From Asterionellopsis glacialis (taxonomy: Eukaryota > Bacillariophyta > Plagiogrammaphyceae > Rhaphoneidales > Asterionellopsidaceae), in NCBI GenBank assembly GCA_014885115.2, contig WKLE02002419.1, positions 1 through 18,966 on the forward strand: a stretch of DNA of 18,966 bases, written 5' to 3'. Shown here in pieces: positions 1 to 7,537 of this stretch; position 1 is the first letter of the stretch, and each line of letters opens with the position of its first letter. The notes beneath the pieces are model-generated. The model was not told where the DNA came from. It saw only the letters and a list, made by a program, of their open reading frames with translations, and searched no databases. Both the position numbers and the translations under genes were made by a program.

Positions 1-2
1 AC

Positions 3-122
3 AAATTGGAAGACATCCGTGCAGCTTCTATGGAGGCACAAGACTCGGGCAATCGTAGACTGAGAAATTTACACCAAGTTATGCACCCACTTAGTATCTC
101 GGACCAGCAATTTCGTTGCTAG
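3..122 (+). CDS. C-terminal end of a probable gene cut by the window edge
   Basis: An open frame runs from base 3 to a TAG at 120-122 and encodes about 39 residues. They are polar and helix-like (KLEDIRAASMEAQDSGNRRL, then RNLHQVMHPLSISDQQFRC). The composition looks like the end of a coiled or soluble protein rather than random DNA. No family is recognisable from so short a tail, and the start lies outside the window. The last codons and the stop overlap the left arm of a hairpin pair at 102-124. The frame could be open by chance, so confidence is low. Confidence 0.35.
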   Translation, partial: KLEDIRAASMEAQDSGNRRLRNLHQVMHPLSISDQQFRC

Positions 123-184
123 TCAGGGCATTTCTACGTATCCTGGTATCTTGTCTACGGTGACCAGCAACGAAATTGCTGGTC
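102..184. repeat. Pair of inverted 23-bp hairpins
   Basis: Bases 162-184 form a perfect hairpin: 9-bp arms gaccagcaa/ttgctggtc around a 5-nt loop. Bases 102-124 are the reverse complement of that 23-mer with one mismatch, and form the same hairpin with one mispair. The two units are therefore self-palindromic and also inverted copies of each other across a 37-bp spacer. The 10-mer agaaatttac occurs just outside on both sides (63-72 and 185-194). It may be a transcript-end structure or the remains of a small fold-back element. The structure is seen directly; the role is unknown. Confidence 0.7.
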
Positions 185-724
185 AGAAATTTACCTGGGA
201 TATGAAATATATCCGACCCAACCCGAATGCGAAAAATGTTTTCTCACTGTTCTTAGGGGGCGGATCGTCTATTTCTACACTCTTTGTGGATTTACCCCAG
301 ATCTTTTTTCCATACAAAAGCTCTTCTAAACGGCCTCCTGGAATATGCCAGATCTGGTTCTACCGTACGTGAATAACTATATATAATATAGCCCCCCGTA
401 TGTTTACGAAATACCTGAACCGTCTCATCACCAACGGCCTATGAACGACTACACATACTGTACCAAGTATTGGTGTGCTACCTGGTACATTATTTAACTG
501 ATGTAAAAAGTACAGTACTACCGTACATGAGAAATTTTTAATATCGAGAGTATCATATCTTTTTCCTCATGGGATAAATAATAAAAATATAGATACCATC
601 CTATCGAGTGCCATCGAGCAGGGTTAGTTCGCCTCTCTCTACTCTAGAGAGGACGAACTTGACTCTTTCCTCTGTTCGAAACACCGCACCTTTTCCCTTC
701 CCACATCGGATCATAATAACAGTC
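123..724. other. Intergenic region and 5' leader of the STRA6-like gene
   Basis: No convincing gene is seen here; the open frame at 151-372 lacks coding character and a proper start. The region holds TAC-rich short motifs: taccgtac at 361-368 and 519-526. It also has an imperfect inverted repeat, tgtaccaagt (459-468) with acctggtaca (480-489). An A/T-rich stretch lies near 545-600. A 7-bp stem, cctctct/agagagg (632-652), would fold in the leader of the gene starting at 725. Promoter function is inferred from position only. Confidence 0.5.
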
Positions 725-3700
725 ATGTCAGGTCCAGCATCTTTCGACCGTGTTGTAGGTTCGCAGGCCGATGTTAAAGAGTTACAGTATATTGCTGCGT
801 TACATCAGACATGTTTGCCATTGCCGAGAGATAATTACACAGTCAGTAATTTAGATATTATTCGATTCTTAAGGTCTCGGTATGGTTTGGAAATTTCTCA
901 TGAAGATAGTCTTCGAATTGTAAGAGATTTTGGAGGTGGTGTTATTGATGATGAAGTTATTCAAAAGATTCTAGAAGAATCTCATGCTGCTGCTGCTGAA
1001 GAAGGTGTCATGAATGGAACCGAACAACATCAAGACCAGGAGAAGAACAGGAATAAACTAAAATATCCAATTCCTGAAGGACTCAAGAAAAAAATCGATG
1101 ACTGGAAATTGAAGATGAGATTGAAGGGAAACGAAAACCAAGAGAACGGCGAAGATGAAGGTTTCGATGATGCTATTCAGCACATGGATGAAATGGAACA
1201 AGTTGACGAAGAGCAACAACCAGAAGAATTTCTAGATTTGGTTCAACTGCTTTCTGTGATTCTAATACCTACAATTGCTCGGGCCGGCAAAGAATATGAC
1301 AACAGTAAAGACAAAGCATTTGAAGATGCCCTAGATGATATTGCTGTGGATGATAATGATCACAAGAAGGAAGATTCCTTACGCCCTAAACCTGAAAGTT
1401 TGCTGGAGCATGTTTTCCATATTTTGCTTGCTTCTTCAGAGGAAAAGATTTCTGTGGTAAACATGGAATCAGTCCGATCTCTCCTCGAATGCCATGGAGA
1501 GCACGAACGAGCACAAGATCTTTCTTTACTGCAGCAAATGGTAAATGCTGCGGGTGGGGAGGGAGTTCGTTTCGATGTGGACGCCTTTGTGAAAGGTCTT
1601 ACATCAGACATAGGTGCATGGGAAGTAGGTTCAGAAGACAGATTGACTACACCCATGTATGATGTCTGGGGTTACGATACTTCTAGAGAAAAAGACTTTG
1701 TCAACAGCGAAGCTCTTGAAAAAGGTTCAGTAGTATTAGAAAAAGATACCGAAAGCGGCGAACAAGTCGAAAACAAGCAGGAAGAAAAAGACGAAAACGA
1801 ATACAAACCATTATTTCATCAATCCGGTTTTAGCTTCGACTTTGCAGTCGATGTTCACAGTAGCGTTTTCGGAGTAGTAATCATTTGGATCTTTTTCATC
1901 TTGACAGCTCTGCTTTATTCTTCAATGTTATTAGAATTGGACCCATTAAAGGTAAAATGTGACCCATCATTCGGTTGCCAACTCTCAAAAACCATCGTAT
2001 CATGGATTATAATTGCTCTGTGCTTGACATTCACGGGCGTACTTATAATAGTGCCTCTAAGCTTGGGAAATTCGCCAACATCAAGAACTCCAAAGCAGGT
2101 TCTAGTTTCTCTCTTTCTTACTGCTGTTTTTACATATGTGCCATTCTTTGTCGTGACGCCAGCCCGAGAAGAAGCAGAAGAGAAAGCCTTGGAACAGGAC
2201 CGAAGCGGAGGCGTTACACTTAGTTCCGCAGAAGAGCTCATGCTAAACCAAAATTTTAAAGGATTCCAAGGCATCACCTTCTTCTTTGGCCATTTACTCC
2301 TTCTTTTTTTGGCCATGCAATTCGCACTATCTATCGTCAGACGCCGTACAATTAGGAATTTATCAGGATTTGTGCGGACTTCATTGACATCTTCCAATGT
2401 CAATGGTTGTTACCGTACGAAGCAAGCAGCAACACGAAAGCTGAACAAGCTTCTTGAAAATGCATATAAATTGCATTCAAGAAGAAAAATCTTGATGTCA
2501 TCTTCTGCGCGGTCTACCGGTGCCACAGAGGACACCATGTTAAACTATGTTTTACTAGGAGAAGAGAAAGAGAGGGTCGGTGGTCTACTTTGGACATGGA
2601 AAAAAATTATATCCCAAGAGCTATTTGACCATGAGGGTGTTTGGATCAATTCTCGTTTAATTATCATTCAAAGTGCCCAAGTGATTTTTACAATTCTAAT
2701 TGCATATGGGTCCATTAGATTCACTTATTTCGCAGCTGATCGGGCAGATGCAGCTAGAAAAGACCTTGAGAACGATCAAATTAAATATCCGGACTGGGTG
2801 TATGATCTAGTTCCAACCCACGATCAAACAATAGCAGCCCTTTGGCCTGCTAACATCGTTGCAGTACTTATTGGTGCTGTCATCACTCTCACCTATTTGC
2901 CGAGTACAGTAGGAACTGTGATGAGGTATCGGTGTGGAATGATTGAATCCTTGACTTCTCCTCTTTTTCAGGTATACAGGAAAAACGCCGACACTGTCTA
3001 TTTAAACATCGGAAATGCTGTTTATGGCTTGTTTGGCGCTATGCTTCTATTCTGGATACTCCTTGCCCTGGCGTGCTTTCTCATCATCTGGGATTTTACG
3101 AGGGACTTCATGTTGTTGGTTATTGCATGGGGTCTCGGGCTCACCATTACTATTTTACTGAAAACGGTCATGACAGCATTCTGCCGTAAAAACTACTACT
3201 CAGCATTTTACCGAACCAGGCCCTTTTCTGCCAACCTGAGTCTCCTTGCTTTGGAATGCTGGTTTCTTGGTCTTGGTGGTGGTATCGTCGTCGGCCGTTT
3301 CACGCAATTTCTTTTGGCCGCTGCTTTCTGGGTCGGGCGCATTGACGTTCGATTCCTCTCTGAAGATGTCAATCTTGCCGGCTACGGTTTTGACTATGTA
3401 CCTTTTAACTTCGAGAAGGAACTCTTGGGTCATGATGCACATCGCCATCCCTACATTGAACGTTTAGGTACAATGTACCTCATGAAGTTGAAGCACGATG
3501 GCTTTGGGACTGATGCAGGATGTTGCTGGAGGCAGCTCTTTGTTGTTGCACTGATGCCGTGGCTGACGAAGCACCGCGTTTTCAACGACGAAAGATTTGA
3601 AGCTGCTCTTATTGAGTTCAAGCAGAAGCAACTTGAAAGGGAAGAAGAAACTAAGGAGAAATCCAAGGACGCTCATTTGAAAGTTGTGGGATTTGTCACC

Positions 3701-3775
3701 ACAATGGGCAATGAGCTCATTGAAGGAATTGCCACTGGGGGGATGGGCCCCGGCCCTTCGGCGAATGAAAAGTAA
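725..3775 (+). CDS. STRA6-like (RBP receptor-like) multi-pass membrane protein with EF-hand-like N-terminus
   Basis: Intronless, 1016 residues from ATG 725; an upstream in-frame GTG at 608 is not a credible eukaryotic start. Residues 1-360 are hydrophilic and strongly acidic, with paired-helix segments (about 40-85 and 225-295) resembling EF-hand-like modules but lacking a clear DxDxDG loop. About nine hydrophobic segments follow (near 380-402, 424-445, 459-479, 515-537, 644-664, 702-725, 762-788, 793-816, 838-870). An amphipathic WTWKKIISQELF segment precedes the fifth. The C-terminal part (GRIDVRFL, then GYGFDYVPFNFEKELL, HPYI and CCWRQLFVVALMPWLTKHR) matches the order of residues after the last helix of vertebrate STRA6, the retinol-binding-protein receptor. 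Nine helices also fits that family. The ligand in a diatom is unknown; retinoid or other lipid transport is an inference. The tail is highly charged. It is convergent with the GH79 gene. Confidence 0.62.
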   Translation: MSGPASFDRVVGSQADVKELQYIAALHQTCLPLPRDNYTVSNLDIIRFLRSRYGLEISHEDSLRIVRDFGGGVIDDEVIQKILEESHAAAAEEGVMNGTEQHQDQEKNRNKLKYPIPEGLKKKIDDWKLKMRLKGNENQENGEDEGFDDAIQHMDEMEQVDEEQQPEEFLDLVQLLSVILIPTIARAGKEYDNSKDKAFEDALDDIAVDDNDHKKEDSLRPKPESLLEHVFHILLASSEEKISVVNMESVRSLLECHGEHERAQDLSLLQQMVNAAGGEGVRFDVDAFVKGLTSDIGAWEVGSEDRLTTPMYDVWGYDTSREKDFVNSEALEKGSVVLEKDTESGEQVENKQEEKDENEYKPLFHQSGFSFDFAVDVHSSVFGVVIIWIFFILTALLYSSMLLELDPLKVKCDPSFGCQLSKTIVSWIIIALCLTFTGVLIIVPLSLGNSPTSRTPKQVLVSLFLTAVFTYVPFFVVTPAREEAEEKALEQDRSGGVTLSSAEELMLNQNFKGFQGITFFFGHLLLLFLAMQFALSIVRRRTIRNLSGFVRTSLTSSNVNGCYRTKQAATRKLNKLLENAYKLHSRRKILMSSSARSTGATEDTMLNYVLLGEEKERVGGLLWTWKKIISQELFDHEGVWINSRLIIIQSAQVIFTILIAYGSIRFTYFAADRADAARKDLENDQIKYPDWVYDLVPTHDQTIAALWPANIVAVLIGAVITLTYLPSTVGTVMRYRCGMIESLTSPLFQVYRKNADTVYLNIGNAVYGLFGAMLLFWILLALACFLIIWDFTRDFMLLVIAWGLGLTITILLKTVMTAFCRKNYYSAFYRTRPFSANLSLLALECWFLGLGGGIVVGRFTQFLLAAAFWVGRIDVRFLSEDVNLAGYGFDYVPFNFEKELLGHDAHRHPYIERLGTMYLMKLKHDGFGTDAGCCWRQLFVVALMPWLTKHRVFNDERFEAALIEFKQKQLEREEETKEKSKDAHLKVVGFVTTMGNELIEGIATGGMGPGPSANEK

Positions 3776-4218
3776 ACTAAGAACTAAACTAGATATTACA
3801 TTCAAAATTAGATTCCACGTTTCACGCCTATGCGACACTTAGGTGAACACACATAATTGCCTCAGGCTTCATCAAAGATCATTCAATATGTTGTAAGGGA
3901 GTCAAGTAGAATCAACTAAACCTGTTTTCCAAATGCTTGTAGACTCGATTCCAGAAGGGCAAGTGATGCAATTCCAAAATCAACATTTCTAGGTACCATT
4001 AATGTATTTAAAAACTCGATACTGCCTTGTATATCATGGGTGGGTTAGGTATTAACCTAATAGATCTAGTCTTCTAAAGCTATAGGCGGCCATTTGTAAT
4101 CAGTTCAAAGCCAAGATGTCATAGTTGAGTGTTACTTTTCTCATCGCTGCGGTTGCTCTCCTCAATGTCAATTTCCCTACAGTCAACGGAAGAAATAGGT
4201 AAGTCAGTAGCTTCATGA
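3776..4218. other. Convergent 3' intergenic region
   Basis: This stretch lies between two genes that end towards each other and should hold both 3' untranslated regions. I see no gene in it. A small hairpin with arms ttaggt/acctaa lies near 4047-4062. No clear polyadenylation signal could be assigned by eye. Confidence 0.5.
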
Positions 4219-5910
4219 CTAAGAACCATGAACAATTTCCGAACCGGCTGCTTCTCCCCCCTTGCGAGGTTTTTGGGTTAGCCCCACTTTGCAGGCTTTG
4301 TAATTTGCATCTGGAAAGATTGCAAATCCTATCGTGACGGGCGAAATCTTAAACGGAATATTTTTAGAAACATATTGCCCATTTTTTGGTATGTTAACAG
4401 GATTACCCCGTGCACGGAGTACCTTTCCATTTAATTCTAAAACTCTTTTGTCATAGGCTACTGTTGAGTAATCCTCATCACCTTGAATGCAAGAGCGCAG
4501 TATAAATTCAACTCTTCTACCATCCAAAACCCCTAGCGGAATTATTGCATAAGTTATGGTAGGGTGAAAATTAGAAAATGCAACTGTGATGGAGCCATTG
4601 TTGATCCCAGCAGTACAGTGGGTATGAAAACGCACAGGTTCAACACGTTCCGGAAGGTTAGGCGCTGGCAAAACGATTTGCCCCATAAGCTGCTTCCATA
4701 GAAGTGCTACCCAATAGTCAGGATGAGGTTCAAAGTCACATCCTGCATTAGATTCTGGTCCCTTTGTCTGACCCGATGAACATCGAAGCAATTCATAATT
4801 ACCCCCAACTAGCGTCTGTCGGGCAAGGACTTGATGCCCGAGTCGCGCCGAAACACCCAAGGTATCGAGATAAGCGAATGAAGAGACAAAAGTTGAAGCA
4901 TACGTTCCTCCTCCACCTCCATTGTGTGGGCCAAACTCACCAAGCCAAAGTGGCACCGCTGCATTCTTTGCCCATTGGCTCATTGCAACGGCCTGCCAAC
5001 CAGTACCACCGGGAGATGTTCCGTGCTGTGTTGATAAATTCCCAGATGGGATTGACGTGTTGAGATAGACCATCCGATCAGGAGGATTTGGTTGGATTTG
5101 GTTGTACGAGTGGTACACAGCAACATCTAGTGCACCTCTCACTGCATTTAAAAATGATGGAAACCAATGAGAAAGGTTTGGCCAGTCCATTCCTGGACAG
5201 GGACCTAGTAATGCTGGCTTTGTCGAAGGAGGCCATAAATAACGCAAACGTAAAGCACACTCACGATAAGCCTGTGTATATGCTTTAAACTGTGGCGTCC
5301 CAACCTTATAACCCGAAAGCTCCTCACCGAGCTCAAACCCATATAAAGATGTTATTCGAGAATAGTTTTTGGAGATTGAATATTCAAAAAGGGCATTAGC
5401 CTGTGAAGAATTCCAAACTCCATCCGTGTTGGGATAGGATAAACCAAACACTATTTTGGAATTCGTAGATTCAGCAAAATCGTGAAGGTCATCCCACCGA
5501 GATCTGTTTAGGCAGATATTGCTGTCATCATCTTTTTGGCTATGGCACCAATTGCCACCGGGCATATCATATGCAACAACTTTGTCAAGAGAACCTCCAA
5601 TTCTTAATATTGCAGGTCCAAGAGCTTTTGTTAATGCTCGAAGTTTGGGGGACTTAAAGTCTATCTGAAGTACATTTGCATTAGGTCCCCACCCTTCTGG
5701 CCAGCACCCTTTGTTAGAGGGCCACCAATCCAAAGTAAATGAAATAAAACGCTCTGAGACTATAGCGATTGCAGGGTCTTCTGGGGAAAGTGAAATTCTT
5801 AGGTGTCTTGTAAACTTTGGCAGCTTGGTGGGTTCAACTATTCCACCCGTCACCACTACATGTTGTACTATTTTCGCCAGACAAAGCAGTAATAGCAACT
5901 TTGCCATCAT
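4219..5910 (-). CDS. Secreted heparanase-like glycoside hydrolase (GH79)
   Basis: 563 residues, intronless. Residues 1-22 are a signal peptide (MMAKLLLLLCLAKIV), so the protein enters the secretory path. At least six N-glycosylation sequons fit that route (near 135, 167, 182, 245, 284, 291 and 438). GH79 heparanases and plant/fungal beta-glucuronidases are retaining enzymes with a TIM barrel (clan GH-A) and a C-terminal beta domain. Matching features are LRIGGSLDK (102-110), the acid/base region FELGEELSG (192-200, Glu197), VYHSYN (265-270) and the nucleophile region LWLGEFGPHNGGG (321-333, Glu325). A beta-rich tail follows from about 425. Both catalytic glutamates are present. The Asn that normally precedes the acid/base Glu (GNE) is Glu196 here. 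The likely substrate is a glucuronic-acid-containing glycan of its own wall or mucilage, or of prey; this is inferred. It is divergent from the Hcp-like gene. Confidence 0.85.
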   Translation of the reverse strand: MMAKLLLLLCLAKIVQHVVVTGGIVEPTKLPKFTRHLRISLSPEDPAIAIVSERFISFTLDWWPSNKGCWPEGWGPNANVLQIDFKSPKLRALTKALGPAILRIGGSLDKVVAYDMPGGNWCHSQKDDDSNICLNRSRWDDLHDFAESTNSKIVFGLSYPNTDGVWNSSQANALFEYSISKNYSRITSLYGFELGEELSGYKVGTPQFKAYTQAYRECALRLRYLWPPSTKPALLGPCPGMDWPNLSHWFPSFLNAVRGALDVAVYHSYNQIQPNPPDRMVYLNTSIPSGNLSTQHGTSPGGTGWQAVAMSQWAKNAAVPLWLGEFGPHNGGGGGTYASTFVSSFAYLDTLGVSARLGHQVLARQTLVGGNYELLRCSSGQTKGPESNAGCDFEPHPDYWVALLWKQLMGQIVLPAPNLPERVEPVRFHTHCTAGINNGSITVAFSNFHPTITYAIIPLGVLDGRRVEFILRSCIQGDEDYSTVAYDKRVLELNGKVLRARGNPVNIPKNGQYVSKNIPFKISPVTIGFAIFPDANYKACKVGLTQKPRKGGEAAGSEIVHGS

Positions 5911-6533
5911 TTTCTTTGGAATCCGATGTTATGGGTACAAGAACTGAAATCATTTGTAGAGTGATTACAGATTGATGTTCTGTTCTTTCATTTTTTTGGT
6001 GTCGTAACTTCAACTTATTGCAAGAGACCTGTTCTTTGTTCTACTACCGTACGAATCCCCCCAAGATTTTACGGTAGCTCCTACCAGGTACCATGTAGAG
6101 GTAATACTTTCTGCATACTCTATGATACGTACGTACCATAATTACCGTTATGTCATATTCCTAGGACTACCCCCTAATCGTAAGGGTTAAAAAACCTTAC
6201 GGGTAAATACCAGGTTGGACCTATCCCCGACGTACCTGTAAGCACGACTCAACGAGGCTACATAAGAGGGTCCTTTTCTTCTACCAGTATGCTTGACTTT
6301 GATGTGTTCCAACAACAGAACCTGAACTCTGGAGAGGCCTACTGCATCCGTACTTGCTATCGCTTGAATTCCTGTATTACGACATTACGACATGTCAGCA
6401 TCTCATGATTTAGATACGAGTAGACTTAATATCTACGCTGCAGATCTGCTCTGCTCTGGGGCTAAAAGACTCTAGAGAGACAGGGATATAATCGAGCCAC
6501 ATCATTTAGCATAATTGTTACAAACCTGAAAGA
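5911..6533. promoter_or_regulatory. Divergent promoter between GH79 and Hcp-like genes
   Basis: These 623 bases separate two divergently transcribed genes for secreted proteins, so both promoters should lie here. The stretch is dense in small palindromes: ctaccgta (6044-6051) with tacggtag (6070-6077), taccaggta (6082-6090), and tacgtacgta (6126-6135). There is also a stem cgtaagg/ccttacg (6179-6185 and 6195-6201) with a partly paired loop. No start site or TATA box could be fixed by eye. Regulatory function is inferred from position. Confidence 0.5.
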
Positions 6534-7115
6534 ATGTGTCCCACGGCTGCGCTAGCTGTTTTATCATTTCTGGCTCTATTTAATTGGAGCCATGGTGCGA
6601 TATTCGTGAAAATTCCCGGAGTTGACGGAGAAGCACCAAATGGGGAAGATACAACCAGCTTCTGTGCAGATTCTTTCTCCATGAATATTGTTCGAGAGGA
6701 GAAATCTGGCCCACCCATGCAAAAAGGTGATGGTTGTCCATCTAGAATGACAAAGCCTCCGAAAGGAGAAGAATTTACTATTGGTACAGCCACACGAAGA
6801 TCTTTTAACATTACGAAGCGAATTGACCAGACAACTCCCTTATTGTTCCGATCTGCAGTTACTGGAAATTCTGTGAACGACGTCACAAAAGGCCCTTGCC
6901 AGTTTTGCATTACGGGTGGTGTAGACGATGACTGTGATGGACCTATAGATGAAAAAAGATGTAACATGGTAGTCTTTATGGAATCTTGCTTTGTTATGAA
7001 TTATGCTGTAGGAGGAAGTGGGAATAAAGGTACAGACTATCCACCAACAGAGGAAGTAGCCTTCTACTATAATAAAATTGAAGTTGTATACCAAGCAGAA
7101 AAACCACTTGATTAA
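6534..7115 (+). CDS. Small secreted protein with a type VI secretion Hcp-like domain
   Basis: 193 residues, intronless, with a good ATG context. Residues 1-21 are a signal peptide (MCPTAALAVLSFLALFNWSHG). The mature part begins AIFVKIPGVDGEAP, the way bacterial Hcp proteins start, with a short beta strand then a K-I-x-G-x-x-G-E pattern. Further Hcp-like blocks are FTIGTATRRSFNITKRIDQTTPLL (81-104; K95, D98, TP 101-102) and the C-terminal strand EEVAFYYNKIEVVYQ (173-187). Length and block order fit Hcp (about 160-170 residues). Bacterial Hcp forms hexameric rings that stack into the type VI secretion tube. This copy is secreted by the eukaryote and has seven cysteines in the mature part. Five of them are in an inserted region (122-152, CQFC...), which suggests disulfides outside the cell. 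The function is unknown; it may be a transferred domain reused as an extracellular protein. No other type VI genes are nearby. Confidence 0.65.
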   Translation: MCPTAALAVLSFLALFNWSHGAIFVKIPGVDGEAPNGEDTTSFCADSFSMNIVREEKSGPPMQKGDGCPSRMTKPPKGEEFTIGTATRRSFNITKRIDQTTPLLFRSAVTGNSVNDVTKGPCQFCITGGVDDDCDGPIDEKRCNMVVFMESCFVMNYAVGGSGNKGTDYPPTEEVAFYYNKIEVVYQAEKPLD

Positions 7116-7537
7116 GCCAGGTGAAGAAGGATCAAATCCTATGTACCAAGCCACAAGGTTTGGGTGGAACAATGAGGAATGTGCAGAATGGACGAGTCCA
7201 AAAGAAAATGATCCTGGGACTGCCCGAGAGTGAGTTGTCTTATTGTCTTTTTTCCTATTCCAAAATCTCTTTCACGCCATTCATAATTTTTGCTGTATAT
7301 TTGTGTCTTTACTAGTAAGCATCTATCTGGGAAAAAGACCAGGGATGGTCAGATGATCTAAAGTGATGGTAAGGGTGGCCTGCAAAAATGGCGGGATGCG
7401 CATAGCTACGAATGTAAGGGTGGGTGTACACGTATCGGTATGGAAGTATTGGATTATATATTCTGAGTTCTAATATATTGTTGCTTAGTCAGATGTAACA
7501 ATTGCGCAATAAAATACATTTACTTAAAATTGAATAT
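7116..7537. other. Convergent 3' intergenic region
   Basis: These 422 bases lie between the ends of the Hcp-like and RsmD-type genes. The short open frames here have no coding character, and no repeat of note is seen. Confidence 0.5.

Noticed and set aside
151..372. 73-codon plus-strand open frame
   Set aside because: It starts at a non-ATG codon within the hairpin spacer and shows no coding pattern or family.
608..724. N-terminal extension of the STRA6-like protein from a GTG
   Set aside because: GTG is not a normal eukaryotic start. The extension is low in conserved character, and the ATG at 725 gives a sensible N-terminus.
1915..2403. 162-codon minus-strand open frame inside the STRA6-like gene
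   Set aside because: An antisense shadow of a conserved membrane-protein coding region.
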